From Solirubrobacterales bacterium (lineage in GTDB: Bacteria > Actinomycetota > Thermoleophilia > Solirubrobacterales > Solirubrobacteraceae), in contig PLES01000074.1 of assembly GCA_003137075.1 (NCBI GenBank), positions 545 to 52,032 of the forward strand: a stretch of DNA of 51,488 bases, written 5' to 3'. The notes under the pieces are model-generated. The model made no database searches. It was not told the origin of the DNA and worked only from the letters and a program-made list of their open reading frames with translations. Shown piece after piece: positions 41,880 to 49,939 of the stretch (positions are counted from its first letter, which is position 1; each line of letters starts with the position of its first letter). Made by a program: the position numbers and the translations under genes.

Positions 41880-42421
41880 GCAGAGACCGACGGGGTGAGG
41901 TGCTCGACGGCACGTACGAGTGCCTCACCCGGTATGGCGTGCGCCGCACGACGATGGACGACATCGCGTCGGCGGTGGGGATATCGCGCGCCGCCGTCTA
42001 CCAGTACGTCCGCAATAAGGACGACGCCTTCCGTCAGCTCGCGATCCGCCTGCACGACGAGGCGCTGCAGAACGCGCGTGCCGCGGCTAACGGCGGTGGC
42101 ACGGCACAGCAACGGATTCACGGCGTTCTCAATGCGAAGCTGCAGCTCGTACTCGGGATGCTCAACGACTCACCCCACACGTCCGAGCTGCTCGACCAAA
42201 AGGCACGGCTGTTCGGCGACATCTGCACGCAGTTCACCGCTGCCATCGCCGTCATGCTCGCCGGGCTCTTCACCGAAGCTGGGATCACAGCCGTGGCTCC
42301 GCGTCAGGCGGCGGACATCTGCGTGGCGCTGGTGATCGGCCTGGAGGGCCGGCCCGACGCCGCCGAGCTGCTGCAGCCTGCTGCTGACGCGATCGTCGAC
42401 GGCCTCCTGCGCCGGCAGTGA
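41876..42421 (+). CDS. TetR/AcrR family regulator of the DJ-1 operon
   Basis: A 181-residue TetR-type repressor. The helix-turn-helix is GVRRTTMDDIASAVGISRAAVYQYVRNKDDAF (residues ~20-51), followed by a helical effector domain (QRIHGVLNAKLQLVLGML and later). The GTG start overlaps the DJ-1-like stop, so the two are made together. Autoregulation through the dyad at 41129-41162 is likely. The ORF-track start at 41720 lies inside the upstream gene. It ends 31 bases before the convergent CoA-binding protein gene. The inducer is unknown. Confidence 0.88.
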   Translation: MSRDRRGEVLDGTYECLTRYGVRRTTMDDIASAVGISRAAVYQYVRNKDDAFRQLAIRLHDEALQNARAAANGGGTAQQRIHGVLNAKLQLVLGMLNDSPHTSELLDQKARLFGDICTQFTAAIAVMLAGLFTEAGITAVAPRQAADICVALVIGLEGRPDAAELLQPAADAIVDGLLRRQ

Positions 42422-42452
42422 GGACCTGACGCGGCCGGGGGAGGGGCTGCGC

Positions 42453-42935
42453 CTACTGCAGTCCGGTGCGCACCGAGCTGATCTGCTCAGTGTTGAACCC
42501 GAGCCAGTGCATGCGCCCGATATAGCGGGCGTGCTCGATCTTCAGGCAGCGGTCGACGATCGCTGTGAGGCCGCCCTGCTCCGCGATCTCGATGCCCTCT
42601 TCACTGATCACGCCGAATTGACACCAGAGCACCTTGGCGCCGATCTTCACTGCTTCCTGGGCGATCGCGGGTACCGCGTCCGGTGTGCGGAAGATGTCGA
42701 CGACATCAATCGGCTCAGGGACCTCGCTGAGGCTCGGGTAACACTTCTCGCCGAGGATCTCGCTCTCGCGCGGGTTGACCGGGATCATCCGGTAGCCGTG
42801 ACGTTTGATGTACGCGCCGACGAAGTTGCTGGCGCGCAGCTCGTTTGCTGAGAGCCCGACGACCGCGATCGTGCGCGAGTTGTGCAGCACGCTCTGGATC
42901 ACCAGCGGGTCCTGGTAGCGCTCCAGATCGATCAT
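42453..42935 (-). CDS. CoA-binding (YccU-type) protein
   Basis: A 160-residue single-domain Rossmann protein of the CoA_binding_2 family. Seen: the nucleotide loop TIAVVGLSANELRASNFVGAYIKRHGYRMIPVNP (residues ~22-55), ILGEKCYPSLSEVPEPIDVVDIFRTP, and the C-terminal TAIVDRCLKIEHARYIG with a conserved cysteine. It binds CoA through homology with the succinyl-CoA synthetase alpha domain. The biochemical role is not established. Its start overlaps the metY stop (ATGA), so it is the third gene of the metX-metY operon, which suggests a role linked to acetyl-CoA or sulfur transfer. Confidence 0.87.
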   Translation of the reverse strand: MIDLERYQDPLVIQSVLHNSRTIAVVGLSANELRASNFVGAYIKRHGYRMIPVNPRESEILGEKCYPSLSEVPEPIDVVDIFRTPDAVPAIAQEAVKIGAKVLWCQFGVISEEGIEIAEQGGLTAIVDRCLKIEHARYIGRMHWLGFNTEQISSVRTGLQ

Positions 42936-44260
42936 GAGGCGGCCGCCTTCCGCTGCCCTGTGGCCACGAGCGCGAAGGCCTGCTCCAGATCCCAGATCAG
43001 ATCCTTGACCGACTCGGTCCCGACCGAGAGCCTGACCGTGCCCGGCCCGACTCCGGCGGCGGCGAGTTCAGCATCGCCGAGCTGGCGATGCGTGGTGCTG
43101 GCGGGGTGGATCACGAGGCTCTTCGCGTCGCCAACGTTCGCCAGGTGAGACCAGAGCGTGAGCCCGCGGATCAGCTCCTGGCCGGCTTCCCGCCCGCCGG
43201 CGCAGTCAAATGAGAAGACGGCGCCGGCCCCCCGCGGCAGGTACTTGTCGACGAGCGGCCGGTAACGACTTCCCGGCAGGCCCGGGTAGGTCACGTTCGA
43301 GACCAGCTCATGCGCTTCCAGGAACTCGGCAACGGCCGCGGCGTTCTGCACATGGCGGTCCATGCGCAGTGACAGCGTTTCGAGTCCCTGCAGGAAGAGG
43401 AACGCATTCAGCGGGGCGAGCGCGGCGCCGAGATCACGCAGCGTCTCGGCACGCAGCTTCATCAGATAGCCGTAGAGGCCGAAGGTCTCGTGGAACTGCA
43501 GGCCGTGGTAGGCAGGGGAGGGGTCGGCGACCGCCGGGAAGCGGCCGTTCGACCAGTCGAACTTGCCGGATTCGACGACCACCCCGCCGATGCTGGTGCC
43601 GTGGCCGCCGATGAACTTCGTCGCCGAGTGGACCACGATGTCGGCGCCCCACTCGATCGGACGGCAGAGGTAAGGGCTCGCGAACGTGTTGTCGACGATC
43701 AGTGGCAGCTCGTGTTCATGGGCGATCGCCGCCAACGTCTCGATGTCCAGCACGTTGCCGCCGGGGTTGCCGATCGTCTCACCGAAGAACGCCTTGGTGT
43801 TGGGGCGCACCGCCGCGCGCCAGGCGTCGGTTTGATCGGGATCGACCCAGCTCACCTCGACGCTCATCTTGCGCAACAGGTGCTTGAACTGGTTGACCGT
43901 GCCGCCGTAGAGCGCCGAGGAGGAGACGATGTGATCCCCGGGCTCGAGCAGCGTGAACAGTGCCGCCGCCTGCGCGGCGATGCCGCTCGCGAAAGCGACG
44001 CCGCCGGCTCCGCCTTCAAGGTTCGCGATGCGCTCCTCGAACACAGCGGTGGTCGGATTCATGATCCGGGAGTACGTGTTGCCGTACTCCTGCAGGTTGA
44101 AGTACGCGGCTGCTGACTCCGGGTCCTCAAAGACGTAGCTGGCCGTTTGGAAGATCGGCACGGCGCGCGCGCCCGTGTTCGGGTCGGGCCGCTGCCCGGC
44201 GTGAAGCTGGCGGGTTTCGAACCCGAACTCGTGCGGCTGCTTGAAGCGGCTGTCGCTCAC
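42932..44260 (-). CDS. metY: O-acetylhomoserine aminocarboxypropyltransferase (sulfhydrylase)
   Basis: A 442-residue PLP enzyme of the Cys/Met metabolism family that makes homocysteine from O-acetylhomoserine and sulfide. Seen: FETRQLHAGQRPDPNTGARAVPIFQTASYVF at the N-terminus, YSRIMNPTTAVFEERIANLEGG, the PLP lysine in VVHSATKFIGGHGTSIGG (~Lys210), and WSHLANVGDAKSLVIHPASTTH, which is typical of MetY rather than MetB. The GTG at 44260 lies 2 bases after metX and has AAGGGG six bases upstream. The ORF-track start 21 codons earlier is in metX. It is the second gene of the direct-sulfhydrylation methionine operon. Confidence 0.94.
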   Translation of the reverse strand: MSDSRFKQPHEFGFETRQLHAGQRPDPNTGARAVPIFQTASYVFEDPESAAAYFNLQEYGNTYSRIMNPTTAVFEERIANLEGGAGGVAFASGIAAQAAALFTLLEPGDHIVSSSALYGGTVNQFKHLLRKMSVEVSWVDPDQTDAWRAAVRPNTKAFFGETIGNPGGNVLDIETLAAIAHEHELPLIVDNTFASPYLCRPIEWGADIVVHSATKFIGGHGTSIGGVVVESGKFDWSNGRFPAVADPSPAYHGLQFHETFGLYGYLMKLRAETLRDLGAALAPLNAFLFLQGLETLSLRMDRHVQNAAAVAEFLEAHELVSNVTYPGLPGSRYRPLVDKYLPRGAGAVFSFDCAGGREAGQELIRGLTLWSHLANVGDAKSLVIHPASTTHRQLGDAELAAAGVGPGTVRLSVGTESVKDLIWDLEQAFALVATGQRKAAAS

Positions 44261-44262
44261 AA

Positions 44263-45471
44263 CTACCCCTTGAGAAAGCGCTGGATGATCGGAGTCTGAC
44301 GCGCTTCCTCGAGCAGGAAGCAATCGTGGCCGTAGGGCGCATCGATCACGTGAAACTCAACCGGTTTACCCGCCGCCTGCAGCGCACGCTCGATCTGCTC
44401 TGATCCAGACGGAGGGTACAGCCAGTCAGAGCTGAAGGCGATCAGCAGGGTGCGGGCGCCGATGCCCTCGAGCGCACGCCCAAGCGACCCGTCGCCGTGG
44501 CTCTGGGCGAGGTCGAAATAGGTCAGTGCGCGCGAGGTGAAGAGGTAGGTGTTGGCGTCGAAGCGCCGTACAAACGCGTCGGCCTGGTGGCGCAGGTAGC
44601 TCTCGATCTGGAACTCGGGTTCCGTGATCGTGTAGCTGAGCTCGTCCGCTGACTGCAGCCGGCGCCCGAAGCGTTCGGCGAGCCCCGGGGCCGAGAGATA
44701 GGTGATGTGGCCGACCATGCGCGCGACGCCCATGCCCGCATCCGGGGCGCGCCCACTGCCGTAGTAGTCACCGCCCTGCCAGTCAGCGTCGCGCATGATC
44801 GATTCACGCGCGATTGCGTTCCAGGCCATGCCCTGCGGGCTCAGCGCATGGGTGCTGGCGATCGATATCACCGCGCCGACCTGATCCGGATAGGTGATCG
44901 CCCACTCGAACGCCTGCATGCCTCCGAGCGAACCGCCGGCGACAGCTGCGAGCTGGTGGATCCCGAGCTCGTGCAGCGCCGCCCGCTGAGTCCTGACCAT
45001 GTCGGCGACCGTGACGACCGGGAAGTCTGAGCCGTACGGTCGCTCGGTCACAGGATCGATCGAGGACGGGCCGGTGGTGCCGCCGCAGCCACCCAGCAGG
45101 TTGGTCGAGACGATGAAGAAGCGATCGGTATCGAAGGCCTTGCCGGGGCCGATCATGCCGTCCCACCACCCCAGTGCCTTGCCGTCAGCGCCGTCACGGT
45201 CCTCGGCCCCGAAGCCGTCGCGCGTGCCCTGTTCGGTCGCGGCCGTCGAAAGCCCCGCCGCATGGGCGTTGCCGCTGAGTGCGTGACAGACGAGGATGAC
45301 GTTGTCGCGCTGCGCGGAGAGCGTGCCGTAGGTCTCGTAGGCGACGCGGACCGGGTGCAGTTCGCGCCCGCAATCAAGCCGGACCGGGTCTGGGAGCTCC
45401 AGGTACTGGGTTTCGACGAAGCCGACCGAGCCGGTCGCCTGTGAGTCTGGTGTTGCCGAAGAGGCGGTCAT
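44263..45471 (-). CDS. metX: homoserine O-acetyltransferase
   Basis: A 402-residue alpha/beta-hydrolase-fold acyltransferase that activates homoserine with acetyl-CoA. Seen: LVCHALSGNAHAAG, STNLLGGCGGTTGPSSIDP, the nucleophile elbow in AVAGGSLGGMQAFEW (~Ser170), the Asp in IAFSSDWLYPP (~346) and the His in APYGHDCFLLEEA (~379). The long insert WWDGMIGPGKAFDTDRFF is normal for MetX. ATG 45471 is the start; residues 1-20 are variable. Acetyl rather than succinyl specificity is inferred from the family and from pairing with metY. It is divergent from the OsmC-like gene across 72 bases, in which no SAM riboswitch was recognised. Confidence 0.95.
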   Translation of the reverse strand: MTASSATPDSQATGSVGFVETQYLELPDPVRLDCGRELHPVRVAYETYGTLSAQRDNVILVCHALSGNAHAAGLSTAATEQGTRDGFGAEDRDGADGKALGWWDGMIGPGKAFDTDRFFIVSTNLLGGCGGTTGPSSIDPVTERPYGSDFPVVTVADMVRTQRAALHELGIHQLAAVAGGSLGGMQAFEWAITYPDQVGAVISIASTHALSPQGMAWNAIARESIMRDADWQGGDYYGSGRAPDAGMGVARMVGHITYLSAPGLAERFGRRLQSADELSYTITEPEFQIESYLRHQADAFVRRFDANTYLFTSRALTYFDLAQSHGDGSLGRALEGIGARTLLIAFSSDWLYPPSGSEQIERALQAAGKPVEFHVIDAPYGHDCFLLEEARQTPIIQRFLKG

Positions 45472-45543
45472 CTTGAGTACGGCGCTCGGCCGGGGATATA
45501 GTCCACTGGTCTTGTTGGGAAACTAGCCTACGGGAGGTCACAA

Positions 45544-46095
45544 GTGTCGGCAACAATTGACAACGGGGTCAACGTCCAGGCGCTGCTTGACGCGCGCGGG
45601 GTGCTGGCAGGCGCACCGGATGCGGCACAGTTCACCTGGAGGGCGTCTTCGTCGTGGCAGCGCGGTGTTCACAGCACCACGACGATCGAGAACTTCTTCG
45701 GGCTCGGCGAGGAGCAGAGCCACAAGACGCGCACGGTCTTCGACGCCGACCATCCGGCGGTGTTCGCGGCTGAGGACAACGGCATCACGCCGATCGAGTA
45801 CCTGCTGGTCGGGCTCGCCAGCTGCCTCACGGCCGGCGTCGCCTCGGTCGCCCAGAACCGCGGCATCCAGCTGCGTTCGGTGGAGTCGACGGTTGAGGGC
45901 AACCACGACATCCGCGGCATCCTCGGCGTCGACAGCGACGTGCGTAACGGGTTCAACGACATCAAGATCACCTTCAACATCGATGCGGATGCGACCCAGC
46001 AGGAGATAGAGGCGCTCGTGGCCCAGTCCCAGAAGCGCTCGGCGGTATTCGACGCGCTGACCAACCCGACCGACGTAACCGTCGTCGTCGCCTGA
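45544..46095 (+). CDS. OsmC family protein with a single cysteine
   Basis: A 183-residue OsmC-fold protein. The central helix with the first cysteine is YLLVGLASCLTAGVASVAQNRGI (Cys ~98). The second, resolving cysteine of Ohr/OsmC peroxidases is replaced: the usual C-P-x region reads KRSAVFDALTNPTDVTV. It is therefore probably not a classic thiol peroxidase and resembles the YhfA-like branch of unknown role. The GTG at 45544 follows GGGAGGT. It is divergent from metX, and the flavin monooxygenase starts about 10 bases after its stop. The pairing suggests a redox or sulfur-related function. Confidence 0.86.
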   Translation: MSATIDNGVNVQALLDARGVLAGAPDAAQFTWRASSSWQRGVHSTTTIENFFGLGEEQSHKTRTVFDADHPAVFAAEDNGITPIEYLLVGLASCLTAGVASVAQNRGIQLRSVESTVEGNHDIRGILGVDSDVRNGFNDIKITFNIDADATQQEIEALVAQSQKRSAVFDALTNPTDVTVVVA

Positions 46096-46105
46096 GGCTC
46101 AAGCG

Positions 46106-47341
46106 ATCGACCAGACCACCGCGGTAGTCATCGGCGCGGGCCACGCCGGCCTGGCCGCGAGCTACTTCCTCAGTCAGCGGTCGATCGATCACGTCGTCCT
46201 CGAGCGCGGTGAGGTCGCGAACTCCTGGAAGCGCGAGCGTTGGGAGTCGCTGCGGCTGCTGACACCGAACTGGCAGAGCCGGCTTCCGGGCCTTCCGTAC
46301 GAAGGCCCGGATCCCGACGGCTACATGTCGGCGGCTGAGGTGGCCGAGATGATCGGTCGCTTCGCCTCGAGCTTCGGTGCGCCTGTTCGCAGCGGCGTCA
46401 CCGTGACGTCGCTGCAGGCTGCTGAGGGCGGCTACGCCGTGGTCAGCGACCAGGGCGAGATCCGTGCGCGCGCGGTGGTGATCGCCAGCGGCGCCTGCAA
46501 CCGGCCGACGGTCCCGCCGATCGCGGCAGCGATAACGGCGCAGATAGCGCAGTTCACGCCTTTCAGTTACCGCAATCCAGATGACCTACCCGAGGGCGGC
46601 GTGCTGGTGGTCGGGGCGTCTGCCACCGGCGTGCAGCTGGCCGCGGAGCTGCAGAGATCCGGCCGGTCGGTGCTGCTTTCGGTTGGCGAACACACGCGAC
46701 TGCCGCGCACCTACCGCGGCCGTGACGTGCTCTGGTGGATGCATGAAGCGGGCATCTGGGAGCAGCGCTACGACGAGGTTGAGGACCTCACACGCGCCCG
46801 CCGCCTGCCCTCACCGCAGCTGGTCGGAACACCCGAGCGGCTGACGCTCGACCTCAACGCCCTGACTGGGCTGGGCGTTGAGCTGACCGGCCGGGCCGCG
46901 GCTGTACGCGACGACCGACTGCTCTTCTCCGGCGGTCTGCGCAACGTGCTCGCGCTCGCCGATCTGAAGCTCGAGCGGCTGCTCGACACCTTTGACGAGT
47001 GGGCGCGAGTCCAGGGACGCGAGCATGAGGTCGGGGCGGTTGAGCGCTTTGCGCCGACCGTGCTGCCCGGTCCGAGCCGCCTGCACGTCGACCTCGGCGG
47101 CGGTGAGATCCAGTCGATCCTCTGGGCGACCGGCTTCCAGCCCGACTACCAGTGGCTCGATCTGCCGGTGCTCGATCAGAAGGGCCGGCTACGCCACGAC
47201 GGAGGCGTTGTCGACGGCGCCGGTCTCTACGCGCTCGGGCTGCCGGTGCTGAGGCGCCGCAAGTCGACCTTCATCCACGGGATCGAGGACGACGCGCGCG
47301 AAGTGGTCGAGCATCTCGCGGGCTTTCTCGGTTCGAGCTAG
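46106..47341 (+). CDS. flavin-dependent monooxygenase/NAD(P)-binding oxidoreductase, non-canonical start
   Basis: A ~411-residue protein of the flavin-containing monooxygenase-like family. The FAD Rossmann motif is AVVIGAGHAGLAASYFL, followed by HVVLERGEVANSWKRERWESLRLLTPNW and GPDPDGYM. The second (NADPH) Rossmann motif is GVLVVGASATGVQLAAEL, and the late ATGFQPDYQWL motif is present. The ORF track starts at ATG 46325, which would remove the FAD motif. The open frame begins at 46079, and before 46325 it has no ATG, GTG or TTG. The best start is ATC 46106, 8 bases after TGAGG. Substrate unknown. It follows the OsmC gene and is probably translationally coupled to it. Confidence 0.82.
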   Translation: MDQTTAVVIGAGHAGLAASYFLSQRSIDHVVLERGEVANSWKRERWESLRLLTPNWQSRLPGLPYEGPDPDGYMSAAEVAEMIGRFASSFGAPVRSGVTVTSLQAAEGGYAVVSDQGEIRARAVVIASGACNRPTVPPIAAAITAQIAQFTPFSYRNPDDLPEGGVLVVGASATGVQLAAELQRSGRSVLLSVGEHTRLPRTYRGRDVLWWMHEAGIWEQRYDEVEDLTRARRLPSPQLVGTPERLTLDLNALTGLGVELTGRAAAVRDDRLLFSGGLRNVLALADLKLERLLDTFDEWARVQGREHEVGAVERFAPTVLPGPSRLHVDLGGGEIQSILWATGFQPDYQWLDLPVLDQKGRLRHDGGVVDGAGLYALGLPVLRRRKSTFIHGIEDDAREVVEHLAGFLGSS

Positions 47342-47468
47342 CCGCGTCACGTCTCCCCATTTGGGATGAGCCCGGCTGCCAGAAGTTCCTCCTGAAGCGG
47401 GAGGTTGTCACTGCCCTGCGGTCATAGCGTGCTGGTCACTGAACTTGCACATGACCAAGGGGGCCAGC

Positions 47469-48005
47469 ATGTTGAACGTCGTATTCAGAAGCAAGCTTTA
47501 CCGAACGGTTGCCTTCAGGCGTATGCCCATAGTCGCGCTCGCCGCCACGGTGGTTGTGGCAGCGGGCGCCGCGTCCGCCGGGGCCGCAGGCCCGAAGCGC
47601 GAGACGCTGCGCTTCTACCAGGTCGGTGGCCAGGCCCAGTTCTACAACGCGGCCGGCAAGAAGATCGATCTGAACCCGCCGGCGACGCTGCCAAAGCCGG
47701 GCGACAGCTTCGATGAGGTCGACGTGGACTATCCCGGCACGCCTAAACACCACGCGCTGCACTGGACTGCAACCGACCACCTGACGTGCACGTTCACCGA
47801 TCACAACACGGGTTTGTGTAACTCCCAGATCGCGATCGGCGGCTCATTGTTGCTGAGCAACAACTTCAGGATGAAGTTCGGACCGTCCAATGCGCCGGTA
47901 CCGATCAACGAAGCCACGGGCGTTTTCAGTGGCATGCACGGCGCTTTGACCGACGAGGACCTGCCGAAGTCAAACAACGCGACCTTGGTGATTCACCTGT
48001 CGTAG
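47469..48005 (+). CDS. secreted allene-oxide-cyclase/dirigent-like barrel protein
   Basis: A 178-residue exported protein. The signal peptide is FRRMPIVALAATVVVAAGAASAGAA (residues ~13-38) with a likely cut after an Ala-x-Ala. The mature part contains alternating strands with GDSFDEVDVDY, two cysteines (LTCTFTDHNTGLCNSQ) that could form a disulfide, and INEATGVFSGMHGALTDEDLP. The order recalls actinobacterial allene-oxide-cyclase/dirigent barrel proteins. ATG 47469 is chosen because AAGGGGG lies 5 bases upstream; ATG 47451 is possible. No enzyme function is claimed. It ends before a strong hairpin shared with the convergent response regulator. Confidence 0.7.
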   Translation: MLNVVFRSKLYRTVAFRRMPIVALAATVVVAAGAASAGAAGPKRETLRFYQVGGQAQFYNAAGKKIDLNPPATLPKPGDSFDEVDVDYPGTPKHHALHWTATDHLTCTFTDHNTGLCNSQIAIGGSLLLSNNFRMKFGPSNAPVPINEATGVFSGMHGALTDEDLPKSNNATLVIHLS

Positions 48006-48013
48006 CGATCGCG

Positions 48014-48058
48014 CGGACCTGCTCGCGTCTGGCCGCGGTCAGCGGCCGAGCAGGTCCG
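48014..48058. terminator. two-part hairpin between convergent genes, embedding a stop codon
   Basis: An 11-bp outer stem (CGGACCTGCTC/GAGCAGGTCCG) and a 6-bp inner stem GGCCGC/GCGGCC, with a 6-base bulge on one side. The loop GGTCA contains the response regulator's stop codon, and the right arm is inside its coding end. It can end transcription from the secreted-protein gene. No T-tract is present. Confidence 0.5.
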
Positions 48059-48728
48059 GCGTGACGAATCCGCACTCGTAGGCCAAGACCACCGCCTGCA
48101 CCCGATCACGCAATTCGAGCTTCGTAAGGACCCGTGCCACATGGCTCTTCACCGTCGACTCCTCAATCACCAGGTCCGCCGCGATTTCGGCGTTGGAACG
48201 CCCACGCGCGATCAGACGCAGAACATCAAGTTCCCGGGCGGTCAGCTCCTTGAGCCGGTCGGGCGTGGTTTCACTCGACCCGGCGGCGGCCGCGAAACGC
48301 AGGATCATGCGCCGCGTCACCGCCGGGTCGATCAGCGCGTTGCCGGCGGCGACGTTACGGATCGCCCAACAGAGCTGCTCCGGCGGCGTGTCCTTGAGCA
48401 GGAAGCCACTGGCTCCGGCGCGCAGGCCTTCAAACACGTACTCATCCGTGTCGAAGGTGGTCAGCAGAATCACACGGCTGTTGGTCTCGGCCAGGATCCG
48501 GCGCGACGCGGTAAGCCCGTCCATCGCCGGCATGCGGATGTCGAGCAGGACCACATCCGGGGCGCGCTTGCGCGCGAGATCAAGTGCTTGCAGACCGTCC
48601 TGCGCCTCGCCCACGACCCGCATGTCGGGTTCGCCGTTGACGATCAGCGCGAGGCCCGCACGGACCAGCTGCTGGTCGTCCGCGACCAGCAGCGTGATCT
48701 CAGCTTTTGCGGGTGTTTCGGATTCCAC
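48039..48728 (-). CDS. NarL/FixJ-type response regulator
   Basis: A 229-residue two-component regulator. The receiver domain shows the acidic pair in LLVADDQQLVRAGL (residues ~13-26), the phospho-acceptor Asp in DVVLLDIRMPAMDG (~60), the switch Thr in VILLTTFDTDEY and the Lys in GFLLKDTPPEQL. After a linker comes the LuxR-type HTH LTARELDVLRLIARGRSNAEIAADLVIEESTVKSHVARVLTKL (~165-207). GTG 48728 is the start, judged by where family-like sequence begins. It is divergent from the kinase pair across about 60 bases and is their obvious partner. Targets are unknown. Confidence 0.93.
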   Translation of the reverse strand: MESETPAKAEITLLVADDQQLVRAGLALIVNGEPDMRVVGEAQDGLQALDLARKRAPDVVLLDIRMPAMDGLTASRRILAETNSRVILLTTFDTDEYVFEGLRAGASGFLLKDTPPEQLCWAIRNVAAGNALIDPAVTRRMILRFAAAAGSSETTPDRLKELTARELDVLRLIARGRSNAEIAADLVIEESTVKSHVARVLTKLELRDRVQAVVLAYECGFVTPDLLGR

Positions 48729-48736
48729 GCGGTTAC

Positions 48737-48765
48737 TTGCGATGAGGGTCAGCAGGCTAGACAAT
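48737..48765 (+). promoter_or_regulatory. possible promoter of the kinase operon
   Basis: TTGCGA (48737-48742), 17 bases, then GACAAT (48760-48765). Each hexamer matches the sigma-A consensus in four of six positions. It would start transcription about 15 bases before the ATG at 48788, leaving room for the AAAGGGGA ribosome-binding site. Confidence 0.3.
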
Positions 48766-48787
48766 TCCAAACAGAAAGGGGACTCCA

Positions 48788-49939
48788 ATGCCTGTAAAGG
48801 TGAAGGAGTGGGTATGGGGCGCACCGCTGGGTCAGCGGGCGTTGACTCGGTTGGACACGCTTCTGGCGTTGCTGGTGAGTGTCGCGGCGGTCATCGCCGT
48901 CAGCGGGAACGGAAATCACAGCGACCCGAAGGGCGGGGTGTTCGCCTGCGTGGCGGTGCTGTTGATGACGGTGCCCGTTGCCTGGCGCCGCGCACATCCG
49001 CTCGGAGCTGTCGCCACGATGGCGGTCGGTGCATTGTTCAACGCGATCGTGATCGGCACGTTCGTGCGCTGCGGCGGCGCGCTGCCGGCGTTGATCCTGG
49101 TCACGTACTCGGTCGGTGCGCGGCTGCAGCTGCGGCCGGCCGTTGCCGGAGCTGTGCTGACGGTCGTCGCGGTCGTGGCACAGGCGCATAGCGATCCGCA
49201 ACTCAAGGGCTTCTCGGTCGGAGGCAGCGTCTTCCTGCTGGCAATGTGGGGCGTTGGGCGACTCGTGCGCTCACGTGAGGGCATGGTCGCGGTGCTGCGC
49301 TCACGGACCGACGCGCTGCATGAGCAGCGCGACCGCACGGCGAAGCTGGCGGTCGAGGCCGACCGTGCGCGCGTGGCCGAGAGTCTCGACGGTTTGGTCG
49401 GTGAGCGGATCGGCAAGCTCGCAGCGCAAGCCGCTGTTGCCAGCGCAGCGATTGACAGTGAACCGGAAGCCGCGCGCGAGTCCCTGGCAGCGATCGAGCA
49501 GGAGGGACGCCGGACGCTGACCGACATGCGTCAGCTCGTCGGCGCTCTCTACGAGACCGCGGACGGTCCGCAGCCATCACTGAAGGATCTGGACGGGTTT
49601 CTGCGGCGCGCACTCGCGAATCCGGCGCAGCTGACGGTCGACGGTGATCGCTGCTCGCTTCCCGCCGGCGTCGAGCTTTCGGCCTTCCGGATCGTCGAGC
49701 GGTTGCTTGAGCCGTTGGAGGACCGCGCCGATGAGCGCGTGCAGGTGACTCTGCGCTACGAGCCCGATGCGCTGGAGGTGGCGGTGCGAGGCCGGGTCAG
49801 AACCGGCTGCGACCTGCAGACGACGCTGGTCACCGCGCGTGAGTGGGTCTCGCTGCACGCTGGAACGCTCGAGTCTCAGCTGCGCTCGGGTGTCTCGCAG
49901 ACCAAGGTGCGGTTACCGCTGGTAACCGCGCATGCATGA
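48788..49939 (+). CDS. degenerate (pseudo) sensor histidine kinase
   Basis: A 383-residue membrane protein built like a NarX/DesK-type kinase. About five to six transmembrane helices fill residues 20-160, followed by a coiled-coil linker and a dimerisation helix. The phospho-accepting region that should read R-x-A-R-x-L-H-D is ADRARVAESLDGLVGE, with Asp201 in place of His. In the ATPase domain the N-box is replaced by VERLLEPLEDRADER, and no G-box is visible. It should be unable to phosphorylate itself. ATG 48788 follows AAAGGGGA. It overlaps the intact kinase by 8 bases. Likely role: sensory partner in a heteromeric kinase or modulator of signalling. Confidence 0.82.
   Translation: MPVKVKEWVWGAPLGQRALTRLDTLLALLVSVAAVIAVSGNGNHSDPKGGVFACVAVLLMTVPVAWRRAHPLGAVATMAVGALFNAIVIGTFVRCGGALPALILVTYSVGARLQLRPAVAGAVLTVVAVVAQAHSDPQLKGFSVGGSVFLLAMWGVGRLVRSREGMVAVLRSRTDALHEQRDRTAKLAVEADRARVAESLDGLVGERIGKLAAQAAVASAAIDSEPEAARESLAAIEQEGRRTLTDMRQLVGALYETADGPQPSLKDLDGFLRRALANPAQLTVDGDRCSLPAGVELSAFRIVERLLEPLEDRADERVQVTLRYEPDALEVAVRGRVRTGCDLQTTLVTAREWVSLHAGTLESQLRSGVSQTKVRLPLVTAHA

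Noticed and set aside
45472-45543. Possible SAM riboswitch before metX
   Set aside because: The divergent gap is only 72 bases and contains no SAM-riboswitch-like helices or conserved cores.
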